Positions 10,566 through 20,669 of a DNA stretch of 55,350 bases are shown here, in pieces (position 1 is the stretch's first letter; each line of letters begins with the position of its first letter). The notes below the pieces were generated by a model. It searched no databases and was not told the DNA's origin. It saw only the letters and a list, made by a program, of their open reading frames with translations. The position numbers and the translations under genes are program-made. Source of the DNA: Rubripirellula sp. (GTDB taxonomy: Bacteria; Planctomycetota; Planctomycetia; Pirellulales; Pirellulaceae). The stretch lies in assembly GCA_012270065.1 (NCBI GenBank), contig JAAXJB010000069.1:13381-68730 (forward strand). Reading direction: 5' to 3'.

Positions 10566-12773
10566 CTAGTGATTTGTCACAAATTCCTTGCAGGTGACAA
10601 TGCTCCAGACAAAATCCTCCAAAGCAGCCTGTTGCTGTCGCGAATTCTGTTTGGCATCAAACAATCGCGACAGGAATTCAGTTTCGCGGCTGTTGGGCTC
10701 TCGATTCAGTGCAACATGGTAAAACTCCTCAACAATCTGCATTGGGGTCTTACCGGAATTGATCAGAGTGTCGAGACGCCCCCGCTGGGCACCAATTCGG
10801 CTATTCAACAGTTCTCCGTTGAACAGGTGCAGTTTCTGAGCCAGCGGCCCAATTGGCGAGGGCTTGCTTTCACAAGAACTGGTTCGGTCACAGCGTCCCA
10901 GAATATCGAGCGTATCAGATGGAATCGCTCCATCACGCAATGCGACCGCCCGCGTACCGGGGACCTCGTCGCCATACTGCGTTTCCAGTCCCAACACGTC
11001 AGAAATTGCATCAGCAAGCACTTCAGCTTCAAGCGGCTTTTCAAACATGTGCGAGTAGAAGCGACGGTCCGCCTGATTTCCCCTGGTCGTGGTTGATTCA
11101 CGTGCATAAGTCGAACTCATCGCAATGACTTTCAGGGTATGCCGAATGTCATAGCCATGCTTGATGAAATCATCAGCTAACCGTTTGAGCAACGTGGGAT
11201 GGGTCGCGGGGTTGGTTGAACGGAAATCGTCAACCGGCTCCACCAGCCCTCGCCCCATCAACGACTTCCAAAGCCGGTTGACGATCGCCTTGGCGAAGTA
11301 GGGATTTTCCCGGTGCGTGAGCCATTCGGCAAACGCCTCACGCCCATCTTTCGTTTGTTCGGACAGGAAATCCCCACCGGGAATTTTCATCAATGAGGCC
11401 TGTCCCGTGTTGGGATGAATATTCTTGCCAAAGGGGTTGATTCTGATCACTTGGCTGCGTGTCAGCTTCGAGAACATGGCTGTCAAACCATGAAAATCAT
11501 CCTGCGTCCACTTGTCGAGCGGATGATTATGGCAGTTGGCACACTTCATCCGACTTCCCATGAAAACTTCGCTGACAAACTCTGTCTGCTGCCTCGCGTC
11601 CTCGACAAGGGTGAAGAAGGTAGCCGGACCATACTCAGCCGAATCACCGCTCGCTGTGATGATGTCCCACGCTATCTGATGATAGCCCACACCATCTTGC
11701 AACTGCTGAACCAGCCACTCATGAAACCCCCGAGCCGCTTCTGGTGTCGTGGATACCGAATTTTTGTCAACTTTCGATCGTATCCTCAGCAACCTGGCCA
11801 ATTTCAATGCATAGAATTCGACGAATTCCTCTGACGCCAGAAGCTGATCAACCAACTTTTCCCGATCAAGGTGTCCGGATTGCGTTCCATCGCGAAATGG
11901 AGGCAAGCGACCGGTAAGATCCAAAGTGATCCTGCGGACGAACGTCGCATCATCGGCAGCAGGAGAGATGGGAAGACGTAGCTCAGCGAGTGACCCCAGA
12001 ACCTCCTGGTCAACAAAATTCTGACGCGATTCCGCCGAGAAATCCATCTCCGATGCGGAAACCGGGACAATGAATTCGATTGGGACTACTTCCGTCGAAT
12101 ATCTGGCAATGATCACATGCCGGCCAGGACGTAAAACAACCGCCGTTGCGTCATCACTGTCAATTTTGACTGCGTCTGAATCCTCAACAACGAATTGAGT
12201 CATGGCGGTGACATCACGAGTCAAACCATCATCATAATGGGCAACGACTTGCAACCGCGTGCGATCGCCACTGCTGGCTGCAACAAACCTCTCAGGTGTT
12301 ATCTCGACAAAGTTAAGCTTGCGATGTTCGAGATACTTTGCACCTTCCTGAACCCATCTGGTCAACAGTTTTGCGTTGTTATCATCGCTGGCGAGAACAG
12401 ATCCCCCTCCATGCTCCACCGTCTCAGACGGCTTCATCAACACAAGACTCGCTTCAGGATCACTTAAATTGATCCGCCGCCCTCCCCATCGTCGGACAAT
12501 TTCGTCATAGTCCGCCTTGGGTGTTCCTCCATACAAGGACAATTTGAATCCACCTCGACCGATCGCTGACCCATGACATTTCCCGGCGTTGCACCCCAAC
12601 TTGGTGAACATCGGAATCAAGTCATTCTTGAAATCGACCGTTTCCTGCTGCCCATCACTTCTTTCCCCGCCAATCAAAATGGATCCGGAATCGGCACACA
12701 CAACCTGCTTTGAAACAAAAGAGGCAGCGAACAGGATCAATGATGCAGCAAATGATATGACGAATTTATTCAT
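10566..12773 (-). CDS. DUF1549/DUF1553 planctomycete cytochrome-like protein
   Basis: 735 residues with a Sec signal peptide (1-27, VCADS cleavage). An N-terminal CNAGKCH motif at 61-67 is the characteristic C-x4-CH of this family. A bacterial Ig-like (BIG2-type) segment with LTRDVTAMTQFVVEDSD follows near 165-230. DUF1549 then starts around FVDQEVLGSLAEL and contains a second heme-type motif CANCH at 411-415 followed by NHPLDKW. DUF1553 occupies the C-terminal third (NRLWKSLMGRGLVEPVDDFR, ...MSSTYARES). Exported, function unknown, probably heme-binding and partnered with the following DUF1501 product. Its ATG overlaps the upstream stop by 4 bp. Confidence 0.93.
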   Translation of the reverse strand: MNKFVISFAASLILFAASFVSKQVVCADSGSILIGGERSDGQQETVDFKNDLIPMFTKLGCNAGKCHGSAIGRGGFKLSLYGGTPKADYDEIVRRWGGRRINLSDPEASLVLMKPSETVEHGGGSVLASDDNNAKLLTRWVQEGAKYLEHRKLNFVEITPERFVAASSGDRTRLQVVAHYDDGLTRDVTAMTQFVVEDSDAVKIDSDDATAVVLRPGRHVIIARYSTEVVPIEFIVPVSASEMDFSAESRQNFVDQEVLGSLAELRLPISPAADDATFVRRITLDLTGRLPPFRDGTQSGHLDREKLVDQLLASEEFVEFYALKLARLLRIRSKVDKNSVSTTPEAARGFHEWLVQQLQDGVGYHQIAWDIITASGDSAEYGPATFFTLVEDARQQTEFVSEVFMGSRMKCANCHNHPLDKWTQDDFHGLTAMFSKLTRSQVIRINPFGKNIHPNTGQASLMKIPGGDFLSEQTKDGREAFAEWLTHRENPYFAKAIVNRLWKSLMGRGLVEPVDDFRSTNPATHPTLLKRLADDFIKHGYDIRHTLKVIAMSSTYARESTTTRGNQADRRFYSHMFEKPLEAEVLADAISDVLGLETQYGDEVPGTRAVALRDGAIPSDTLDILGRCDRTSSCESKPSPIGPLAQKLHLFNGELLNSRIGAQRGRLDTLINSGKTPMQIVEEFYHVALNREPNSRETEFLSRLFDAKQNSRQQQAALEDFVWSIVTCKEFVTNH

Positions 12774-14317
12774 GGTTTTGACTTGGATTCATCCAGAGTA
12801 CTTATTCTCTTCGGATCGCCATTCAAAAGTCTTTTTGCCTCTTCGTCACTGATTTTTTTCGCAGACAAAAGCTCGCCAACTTTTTTCTGAAGTTCACCAT
12901 CATTGCCCAATGCGTCCAATAACTCTGCCGCTTCCGCTCGGTTCAAGCGACCATTCTGCACCAAAGGAAGCAGCTTCCTGCGAAACTCACCTGCGGCACC
13001 TGCCGTGGACTCTCGGTCACCCAGCATGCGATTACGGGCAGCAACAGCGGCTGCAGCATCACCCGGAGTTTGCGCGATGTACTTCCGCAGTGTGTCGTGG
13101 TCCACTCCCATCACGCTGGCAACTGCTCCCAGAAAGTGAGGTTGCGCATAAAACGCGTCGCCGGCGTGGACAAAGTTATGCGTAACTTTCCCTTCTTTTA
13201 CCACGATCACTGTCGCAGTCAGGTTCTTGTCCAACCCGTAAGCTGGCGGCCCAGCTGACCCATCGGTGGACAACCCAACGACCAGATTTTTCGGATATCG
13301 CTGATCCAGAACGGCAAAGCTTTTTTCCGCTTCATTTGCATCGTCTGTGCATACAACAACGGACATCGCCCATGGTTGTTTTGAATTCTCTTCAATGGCT
13401 TGAAGCTGATTGCGCAAATGACCGAGAAAACGTCCAAACGTACGGGAGTTCTTTACAAAAAACATCAAATGGTTTTTACCATTGGCCAGCTTGGTCGGAT
13501 CAATTTCCTCGCCTGCTGATTCACCGCGAATGTTGATCACCGTAAACGGAAGCGCTCCCTCACCTGCCTGCGGTCCGGAATAAATTGTCTTTTCAAGAGA
13601 CTTGGTCCATTCAGCCGGATCGATGATCTTGATTTCTGCCGAACCATATCCGCTGCGGCCATTTCGCTCGCGTTGCATTCGAGCATTCTGCAGAACACGT
13701 TCCTCAGAACCGCTTTGTGCGATTCGAGGATTCAAGGCGCCCCGATAAACCGCTACCGCTTCGATAGAAGCCTTTTCCGGATCAAAACCAGCATAAAGTT
13801 GATTCATCACCGAAGCGACGTCGTAATCGTACATGTCGCCCCTAGCATTGGCGGCAATCAACCTTTGATAAATGGCAGCACGATTAGCGGCAGTGACTTC
13901 TCCTGCTTTGAATTGTCCGTTATCAAGTTCTTTCGGCTGACCAAACCGCCCGTGCCTGTTTTCAACATAAGACATTTCCATGTCAAACAGCGGAAGCAGG
14001 CGGTTGGCTTGACTCTGTGTGAGCTCCTTGTCTGCAACCGCCTCATTCAGGATCCTCCTGACAGCTTCCTTGTCTGACTGAATGCGTTTCCAAAGATGGT
14101 AGCCCTGCTTTTGCGAGATCTTCCCTTCTTCGACAAGCTTGGTGATCCGCGCGAAACGGAAACTCTCACACATGTCAAAACCTGAATTGGATCCAATCCG
14201 TTCCTCGTATTTGATTTCCTGAGCATGAACGACACTGGACCGGATACCCGAAGTGCCGCTCAAAACAGACAGTGCCACACAAAGCCGCACGACCCATCGA
14301 ATTTCCAGAACGTTCAT
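12770..14317 (-). CDS. Secreted thioredoxin-fold protein with helical flanks
   Basis: First gene of the four-gene leftward operon. ATG 14317 (515 residues) has GGAG upstream and gives a clean signal peptide ending VVHAQ; an ATG six codons earlier (14335) has no ribosome-binding site. The middle (about 255-420) reads like a redoxin/thioredoxin fold: NHLMFFVKNSRTFGRFLGHL, MSVVVCTDDANEAEKSF, PPAYGLDKNLTATVIVVKEG and VTHNFVHAG. However, the CxxC active site is absent. Flanking segments (QKQGYHLWKRIQSD..., GRLNRAEAAELLDALG..., KKISDEEAKRLLNG) are charged helices resembling short helical-hairpin repeats. A binding or structural role is more likely than disulfide exchange. I do not recognise a named family. 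Confidence 0.8.
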   Translation of the reverse strand: MNVLEIRWVVRLCVALSVLSGTSGIRSSVVHAQEIKYEERIGSNSGFDMCESFRFARITKLVEEGKISQKQGYHLWKRIQSDKEAVRRILNEAVADKELTQSQANRLLPLFDMEMSYVENRHGRFGQPKELDNGQFKAGEVTAANRAAIYQRLIAANARGDMYDYDVASVMNQLYAGFDPEKASIEAVAVYRGALNPRIAQSGSEERVLQNARMQRERNGRSGYGSAEIKIIDPAEWTKSLEKTIYSGPQAGEGALPFTVINIRGESAGEEIDPTKLANGKNHLMFFVKNSRTFGRFLGHLRNQLQAIEENSKQPWAMSVVVCTDDANEAEKSFAVLDQRYPKNLVVGLSTDGSAGPPAYGLDKNLTATVIVVKEGKVTHNFVHAGDAFYAQPHFLGAVASVMGVDHDTLRKYIAQTPGDAAAAVAARNRMLGDRESTAGAAGEFRRKLLPLVQNGRLNRAEAAELLDALGNDGELQKKVGELLSAKKISDEEAKRLLNGDPKRISTLDESKSKP

Positions 14318-14821
14318 CTGACTGAATATCTCCATTTCAAAACGAATTTTGATCAGTTGCTTAGCACCAGTCGATTTCCATCCAAAGCCGCCAAACGCAT
14401 CGCGGTTTTCCCACTGCCATGCGGAGGAACATGAAAGAACATCATCCTCACCTGATGACCCGATCCATATCGCGACAGTTTAGAGGTTTACTTCCAAACT
14501 GTTTTTCACAAAGGATGCAACGAGCCTCAATTCTTGCAAAAAAGCCAGTCTCGCGGTGAGAAACCACACTTCTCGTGGGGGGCATGCCCAAGCCCCGCCT
14601 GCTACCGAAGAAACTTGCAGCGTTCCATGCAAACCACTGCAGACACACCAGATTCGAGACTTTTCAGCAACTCCAAATCTGGCTTGCAGCAAATGCAATC
14701 AGGTTCCACTGCCTCGGAGAAACTCGTGCTGGCGAACAGAGTTCCACAGAGTTCCAAGTACTACTTGAATTTCAACTTCCCAGTCCGGTCTGGCTGGCTC
14801 GCCAACGAGCCATTGAATCAC
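14318..14821. other. Intergenic region between two leftward operons
   Basis: 504 bp without a convincing gene. It should contain the promoter of the thioredoxin-fold/DUF1549 operon and the 3' end of the DUF1552 transcript. A rightward open frame from 14534 to 15175 crosses it but is mostly the complement of the DUF1552 gene. A 7-bp inverted repeat (CCAGATT 14648-14654, AATCTGG 14676-14682) and a direct repeat of AGAGTTCCA near 14740-14757 are the only other structures seen. Confidence 0.5.
14796..14813 (-). terminator. Hairpin just after the DUF1552 stop
   Basis: TGGCTCG (14796-14802), loop CCAA and CGAGCCA (14807-14813) form a perfect 7-bp stem with a tetraloop, 8 nt beyond the stop codon (14822-14824) on the leftward strand. 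No T-run follows, so it is a weak terminator candidate or an mRNA 3'-end stabiliser. Confidence 0.4.
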
Positions 14822-16159
14822 TCAGACGATTTCCATCAACTCGCCCGTGCTATCGGCAAAATGTTCCGACTCGACACCGAGCTTTTTCTGCATTGCAACA
14901 AACAGATTCGACAGTGGAGTATCTTCGGTGAACTTGTGGAACGCGCCATGCTTGAATCCAAGCGAGGTTCCTCCGGCCAGCACGAGCGGATAGTTACGTG
15001 CATTGTGGGTGGTACTGGTCGCACTTCCGTAGAGCGTAACGGTATTGTCGAGCAGCGAGCCGCCAACTTCGGTCGTGTCTTTCAAACGCTTGAGAAAGTA
15101 AGCATGCTGCCTGGCAAGAAACTGATCGTATTGGGCCCATTGTTTGAACCCTCCTTCTTTTCCCCCGCCATGTGACAGGTTGTGATGCCCGCGGAAATCA
15201 GACCCCAGAGCAATGGCTGGAAACTTGTCCGATACGCCTTTTCCATCTTCTTGCGATATCTGGTAGGTTGCGACACGGGTGGTATCAGTCTGGAACGCCA
15301 GGAACATCAGATCATACATGGTGCGAATGTACTGTTCCGGTGCATCCTGCCGAGCCTCCAGATCGACTGAGGCCGAATCAACGTCGGGGCGTGGTGTATC
15401 CAACCAGGCTTCAGTGCGTTGGATCCGACGTTCCACTTCGTACACCGATTCCAGATACTCCGCCAGTTTGCGTTGATCGGTTTGCCCGAGTTTCTGGTTC
15501 AAGCTTTTGGAGTCATCCAGGACGAGGTCCACCATGCGTTTTTCATGTTGCAACTGGCGGTATCTGGATTCAAGCGATCCTGTTTTATCCTGTTTGAACA
15601 AGCGTTCAAAAATCTGGCGTGGCTCGGATTCAGCAGGAATCGCCTCACCGGCACGGTTGAAGGACACTGTGGCGGTACGTGTCTTGTATCCAACTCCACC
15701 ATTGCTTGAAAGAACAATCGACGGAAACCTCGTTTCCTGCCCCTGAACCATTGCAACGCGTTGATCCAACGAAATCGTGTTTCGATAATCACTGCCACGC
15801 ACATCGCCGCCCGTCAACCAGATATCAGCGGTTGCATGTCCCACGAGCAGCCTTCCAAGGGGGTGTGACAACCCTCCGAGAATTGTCATATCACCACGGA
15901 AACTCTCGAGTGGCCGCAATGTGTCCGTCAGCCTGTAGTCCGAGCCTTCTCCGTGTGGGAACCAGTACCACTTCTGATGTGCCTCATGCTTCTCTGGCGG
16001 CAAACTGACACCGTTGGCAAAAAAGACGCACGCCAACCGTGGCGGGCGTTTTTGCTGTGCAGTCTCGGATGCCATGCAGTCAAACATTGGCAAAGCAAGA
16101 GCAACACCTGTGCCTCGCAAAAAAGTCCGCCGGTTCAATTGCCAGGATCGTTTCGTCAT
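14822..16159 (-). CDS. DUF1552 protein, Tat-exported
   Basis: 445-residue paralogue of the DUF1552 proteins at 3435 and 46010. The start MTKRSWQLNRRTFLRGTGVA contains a clear twin-arginine motif (NRRTFLRG), so export as a folded protein is expected. Landmarks shared with the 3435 product are YLESVYEVERRIQRTE, PEQYIRTMYDLMFLAFQTD and the C-terminal LLDNTVTLYGSATSTTHNA followed by GGTSLGFKHGAFH. It lies 47 bp downstream of the PA14-containing DUF1592 gene, and the pair forms one leftward transcription unit. Activity unknown. Confidence 0.93.
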   Translation of the reverse strand: MTKRSWQLNRRTFLRGTGVALALPMFDCMASETAQQKRPPRLACVFFANGVSLPPEKHEAHQKWYWFPHGEGSDYRLTDTLRPLESFRGDMTILGGLSHPLGRLLVGHATADIWLTGGDVRGSDYRNTISLDQRVAMVQGQETRFPSIVLSSNGGVGYKTRTATVSFNRAGEAIPAESEPRQIFERLFKQDKTGSLESRYRQLQHEKRMVDLVLDDSKSLNQKLGQTDQRKLAEYLESVYEVERRIQRTEAWLDTPRPDVDSASVDLEARQDAPEQYIRTMYDLMFLAFQTDTTRVATYQISQEDGKGVSDKFPAIALGSDFRGHHNLSHGGGKEGGFKQWAQYDQFLARQHAYFLKRLKDTTEVGGSLLDNTVTLYGSATSTTHNARNYPLVLAGGTSLGFKHGAFHKFTEDTPLSNLFVAMQKKLGVESEHFADSTGELMEIV

Positions 16160-16206
16160 GATTTCATACCGACTCGGCTGGGAGTCGCGGTTGTAAACGG
16201 GAATGT

Positions 16207-19200
16207 CTAGTGATGTGTGAACGAATCACTTGTTACGATGGATTCTATCAGAGGAATGATTCGATAGTCGGCTTTACGAAACTCTTCGGTAATCGCATTC
16301 ACCTCTGTGTCATCGGAAAAACTGAGCGACCGGCCCAGTCCCCATGCAAAAAGTTTTCGGACAAGTGCTTCCGCAAAATCATCTTTGCGGTTTGCAACAA
16401 GATATCGCTTCAGCTCATCGATACCGTCAACGGTCGCGCCATCCGGCAGGACTGTCTTCGTATCATCGGAATCACGCCACTGTCCAACGGTATTGAAGCT
16501 CTCAAACGGTAACCCGAATGGGTCGATCCGTTGATGACAGTTGCGGCAAGCCTGCACGTCACGGTGGATGGCGAGTTGTTCTTTGAGAGTTTTTCCTTTG
16601 AGTCCGGGCCCTTCACTATCGAGCTCAGGCACATTGGGTGGCGGGGGCGGAGGTGGATCGTTCAACAAACGATCCAGCAACCAGACACCCCGTTTGATGG
16701 GATGTGAATCAACGCCGTTGGAATTACCGGTCAGAAATGAAGCTTGAGTGAGTAATCCTCCCCGGTGTGAATTTTGAGGTACACCCACCACGCGAAACTC
16801 GGTGCCGCTGACTCCGGGGATTCCATAATGGTCAGCGAGGACAGGGTTGACATAAATCGAATTCGAGTCGATCAATTCCAAGGCACTTCTTTGCTCACGC
16901 ATCACCGTCGCAAACCAACCGCGTGTTTCCTGCCGCATTGCTTCACGAAGCCAGGGCTGGTACGTCGGGTGGCGTTTCCGATCCACAGGAATTCGCTCCA
17001 GTGCTTCAAGATCCAACCATTGATCCACGAACCCCGCAACAAATTGATCGCTCTCGGCGGACTGCAGCAGGCGCCGCGTTTCCTGACGTAAAACGCCCGT
17101 GTGACGGAGCCTGCCAGCGTCTGCCAAGCCACGCAGCCTGGCGTCAGGCATGCTCCGTGTCAGGAAGTAAGCAAGACGATTTGCCAATTCGTGATCATCC
17201 AGCGGGGACCTTCTCGATTCAGATCCCTGATCCCTGACAACTCCGTCTGATGCCTGTGGTTCAACCAGATAGAGAAACGACGGACTGATCAACACCGCCG
17301 GCAGCACTGCGGCCGCAAGCTCAACATCCGATGCCTCTGGATTCTCGCTGGCATATTCTTTCCACAGATTGAGAAAACCCTGCACCTCTTCCTTGGTCGG
17401 AGGTCGCCGGAACGCCCGACTCAGGAAATTCTCAAGCAATTCTTCCGGATCCTCCGAACACATGATTTTCCGGTGTGACTCAGGTGGCCATTGGTCGTGA
17501 ACTGGGGCTTCGAATTCAACGGAAAAAATCTCAAGATTGGGACCTGATGGATAGGCAGGCTCCCAGCGGTTCAACAGGAATAGCCTGGCGTCAGTCAAGT
17601 CACCCGAGACTCCCGTTCGGCTGCGAAAAGGAAGCGGAAGGTTTTCCATGCGTCCGATGAATTCATAGGTGTCCGGTTCGTCAGTCGCTTTGACTTCCAG
17701 GCTCCGACTGATCGGCTTGAACTCAACCCCATCATCCAGCCGATTGGCAACCATCACCGAAAGGTAAGCGGAAGTTTTTTTCTGGTTCTCTGGAGGGTCA
17801 ACAACTTTTTCAGGTTCGGGGCGTGACAGGAATTGGGCACCGATGGGGCCTCGTTTCAAATCTGGACCTTCCCATTGAACGGTCAACTGATCCCCCCCAC
17901 CTGTATCGTAATAGGTGACGATCAGTTCATGCGTACCGGCAGTGAGTTGCACGGGAACACCGCCACCTCGATTGTGAGCGACTTGTTTTCTGTCAACGTA
18001 GATGGTCGCGCCATCATCGGCACGCGTATGGAAGGTGTAGGTGCCCTCGATCGGAACTTCGAGCATCGCCCGAAATCGCAGGGAGATCTTTTCGATTTCG
18101 ATTCCGAGTCGGTGAATGTCCAATTCCGATGTGTACCGCGTCTCCAGCGGCTGACTGCCTGCGTAGGAGGCAAGAGCAGTGTCAGTCAACAAAGGATGCA
18201 CTTGAACCTCGATCGGCGCATCCCCTCGCACCGGGTCCAATGCAGAAACCAGAGCATCCGATGGAATGGCCTGCCTTTTCAGTTTTGGCCCCTTCCACTC
18301 CACGTTCAACCGTTCTCCTCCACCGGTATCGTGATAGGTCAGCACCAGTTTGTGCAAGCCTGCCTTCAGCTCAATCGCCCCGGTGCTCTCCTCGTTGACC
18401 CGTTCACCATCAACAACCTGTTCTCCATTGATATAAAGACGTGATCCATCGTCAGCACTGGTGAAAAACTGATACTCACCGCTGGTTGGCACGCGAAGCT
18501 GGGTTGTGAATTTCAACGAGGTCTTTTCAATGGAAATCCCAAGATCTTTGAGGTCAAACCCGTCGCTGAATAAAACACGAGTCGGCTGCTTCCCTGCAAA
18601 AGATTCAATCTTGCAGTCTGGCAGAAGTTCATAAACCTCCACCTGCAAACCACCATTTCGCTGAATGATACCGGGCACGGTCCTTGCCTTTACTTTTACA
18701 CGTACCACACCGGAATCCGGGAACGTTTTCAACGGTATTTCGATACGCGGCTGAGGCCCACGCCTGGCTGGAATCTGCGTTCCTTTTGCCCGCGTCGCAG
18801 GCGGTAGAACGACAGACTTTTCACGGATCTCACCATTGAACTTACCCCGTTTCTTGTTTCTTGGGTCGATATTCGGATAAGTGCCGACGGGAAATTTTAC
18901 AGCAGACGCGTCTTTGGCCAACGTTTGCCCAGCTGCTCGGGGTCGGCCATTGCCGTCTCTTTCAAACTCGACCGCAAATCCAGATCGGTCCGGTCGACTG
19001 TCTGGATCTTTGATCAAAGATCGATCCAAATAAAGCCGGGCAATCTTCAGAAACGATTCAAAGTGAAGCGGTGACATCACCAACTCCCCACCGTTATTCG
19101 TGAATCCATCCTCTGAAACGCGTTCCGGAGGAAGCAATTGCTTGACATCAAGATCGATGCCGAACAGATCGTTCAGCGTGTTGTTGTATTCATCACGGTT

Positions 19201-19659
19201 GAGACGTCTGAAAATCACCTGACCGTCAGTCTGACGTCGTGCCCGGGCAGCAATTTCCAATTGCTGTGTCAACCAGGCTGTCAAATCAGCAAACTCACGA
19301 TCGCTCAACTGAGGTGCGTCTTCAGGAGGCATCTCACCGTTATTGATCCGATTGAGTGCCTCGTGCCAATGATCAGCATCGCCTCCACCAGCAACGTCCC
19401 GAGCCAGCGTATCAATACGAAAATCACCCTCCTGTGCATCCGGGCCATGACAACCGGCGCAGTGCTTCTTGACCAGACTGCCAAGTTTCGCGGGAAAGGT
19501 TTCTCCGATCACCAAGTTGCTGCCCAGACTCAGGGCAACAAAACAGAATACCGTGACTGATTTGATGGAAGTGTGCAAAAGCGTTTCTGAAGGGCAGGCA
19601 ATGATGGCGGGTGTCGAAAAGCCTCGCTGCTTGCTGGCTGCTGAACGAAAAACTGACAA
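16207..19659 (-). CDS. DUF1592-family protein with two PA14 domains
   Basis: Up to 1,150 residues, the largest of the three DUF1592 proteins here. Order: signal region, heme motif CAGCH (67-71), DUF1587 (RRLNRDEYNNTLNDLFG), two consecutive PA14 domains (about 355-465 and 475-600, each with a DDG..LY/IYV turn and TYHDTGGG or TYYDTGGG), remainder of DUF1587, DUF1595, DUF1592 (LANRLAYFLTRSMPDA), DUF1588 (GGLLTQASFLTGNSNG), second heme motif CRNCH (1038-1042) and DUF1585. PA14 domains usually bind glycans, so this copy may be directed to a carbohydrate. No ATG fits: TTG 19659 is the longest start, and TTG 19578 would put the signal peptide at the N-terminus, so the start is uncertain. Followed by DUF1552. 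Confidence 0.9.
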   Translation of the reverse strand: MSVFRSAASKQRGFSTPAIIACPSETLLHTSIKSVTVFCFVALSLGSNLVIGETFPAKLGSLVKKHCAGCHGPDAQEGDFRIDTLARDVAGGGDADHWHEALNRINNGEMPPEDAPQLSDREFADLTAWLTQQLEIAARARRQTDGQVIFRRLNRDEYNNTLNDLFGIDLDVKQLLPPERVSEDGFTNNGGELVMSPLHFESFLKIARLYLDRSLIKDPDSRPDRSGFAVEFERDGNGRPRAAGQTLAKDASAVKFPVGTYPNIDPRNKKRGKFNGEIREKSVVLPPATRAKGTQIPARRGPQPRIEIPLKTFPDSGVVRVKVKARTVPGIIQRNGGLQVEVYELLPDCKIESFAGKQPTRVLFSDGFDLKDLGISIEKTSLKFTTQLRVPTSGEYQFFTSADDGSRLYINGEQVVDGERVNEESTGAIELKAGLHKLVLTYHDTGGGERLNVEWKGPKLKRQAIPSDALVSALDPVRGDAPIEVQVHPLLTDTALASYAGSQPLETRYTSELDIHRLGIEIEKISLRFRAMLEVPIEGTYTFHTRADDGATIYVDRKQVAHNRGGGVPVQLTAGTHELIVTYYDTGGGDQLTVQWEGPDLKRGPIGAQFLSRPEPEKVVDPPENQKKTSAYLSVMVANRLDDGVEFKPISRSLEVKATDEPDTYEFIGRMENLPLPFRSRTGVSGDLTDARLFLLNRWEPAYPSGPNLEIFSVEFEAPVHDQWPPESHRKIMCSEDPEELLENFLSRAFRRPPTKEEVQGFLNLWKEYASENPEASDVELAAAVLPAVLISPSFLYLVEPQASDGVVRDQGSESRRSPLDDHELANRLAYFLTRSMPDARLRGLADAGRLRHTGVLRQETRRLLQSAESDQFVAGFVDQWLDLEALERIPVDRKRHPTYQPWLREAMRQETRGWFATVMREQRSALELIDSNSIYVNPVLADHYGIPGVSGTEFRVVGVPQNSHRGGLLTQASFLTGNSNGVDSHPIKRGVWLLDRLLNDPPPPPPPNVPELDSEGPGLKGKTLKEQLAIHRDVQACRNCHQRIDPFGLPFESFNTVGQWRDSDDTKTVLPDGATVDGIDELKRYLVANRKDDFAEALVRKLFAWGLGRSLSFSDDTEVNAITEEFRKADYRIIPLIESIVTSDSFTHH

Positions 19660-19891
19660 AAGGCTGACAAAACGAGTACCGCATTCACTGCAGCAAGCTC
19701 ATCGAAAATCAATCAGAAGCAGACTACGAGGCTACCCCCAGTATACACCACACTCAGCTCAAGCCCAAAGCTGATACCCGACAGAAAATGTTGGCGTGAA
19801 GTTCTTCACATTGTTGACCAGATCGCGCTGCGGTAAGCTTGCTTGACTGGCCTTCATTGATGAATTCTGATTTCGGGATATTGCCTGCGTC

Positions 19892-20548
19892 ATGCGTACC
19901 TTGTTCATTTTCATTGTTTTTCTGTCTTTCCCGGCACCATTCCATGCCAACGCTAAAGAGCGACTGGGCAAGTCAGGAGTCAACATAGTGTTCGGCCTTG
20001 ACCCCGGGACCGGGAATTACGACGGCGTCACCGGCAAGCCGACGCATTCGTGGAATCATATCGATGTGGGCATGCAGAAGCTGAAGGCTCTGACAGATAC
20101 CAAGGGACGGAAGACATCCATCAATCTTTCCATGTCAGCAAATGATGGCGAATGGGGCATCACTGGGCACAAAGGTGTTTTTCACGCCTATCTCTATCAC
20201 AATAGCCGTGATGTCGATTTATCGGTGAATTTTGATGGCATCACTCCGGGGCGTTACCGGATGTATGTCTACGCACATGGTGATGCACCCGATCAGAATG
20301 CGTCCATTGAACTTAAAGTGGGCAGTGAATCCTATGGACGCCAGTCAACTCTCAATGACGGAACATGGGATTTCCGATCGCTGAAACTGAAAGAAGGGAA
20401 CCAGTACGTTACCTTTGACTTCGATGTCACAAAGAACGAATCAGTGAGTGTTACCAGCCATCGGGATGGAAGTTCCTATTCAATGTTCAATGCCATTCAG
20501 ATCGTTCCATTGAGCAAGAAGAAACAGCAGAAACCGAAGCCTCGTTGA
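19892..20548 (+). CDS. Secreted protein of unknown function, beta-sandwich-like
   Basis: 218 residues starting at ATG 19892 with a signal peptide (MRTLFIFIVFLSFPAPFHANA). The mature part has alternating beta-strand character, ending with FDVTKNESVSVTSHRDGSS and FNAIQIVPLSKK. Phrases such as ITPGRYRMYVYAHGD and GTWDFRSLKL are typical of galactose-binding-like (jelly-roll) modules in planctomycete secreted proteins. I do not recognise a family with certainty. It is divergent from the PA14/DUF1592 operon across 232 bp and 121 bp before the next rightward gene. A non-catalytic carbohydrate- or matrix-binding role is a guess. Confidence 0.75.
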   Translation: MRTLFIFIVFLSFPAPFHANAKERLGKSGVNIVFGLDPGTGNYDGVTGKPTHSWNHIDVGMQKLKALTDTKGRKTSINLSMSANDGEWGITGHKGVFHAYLYHNSRDVDLSVNFDGITPGRYRMYVYAHGDAPDQNASIELKVGSESYGRQSTLNDGTWDFRSLKLKEGNQYVTFDFDVTKNESVSVTSHRDGSSYSMFNAIQIVPLSKKKQQKPKPR

Positions 20549-20669
20549 GATCCGTTTTCTGTTGATCGGGACAACATGTTGACCCGGAAAACTGGTGACA
20601 TGAATCATTTGTTCTGAATTGCCACTACCTGCATGCAGTAACCAGGTTTGGCACGTTCGAGTGGAAACC

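Noticed and set aside
14534-15175. Rightward 213-codon open frame
   Set aside because: Its 3' half is the exact complement of the DUF1552 gene at 14822-16159, and the translated sequence has no conserved pattern.
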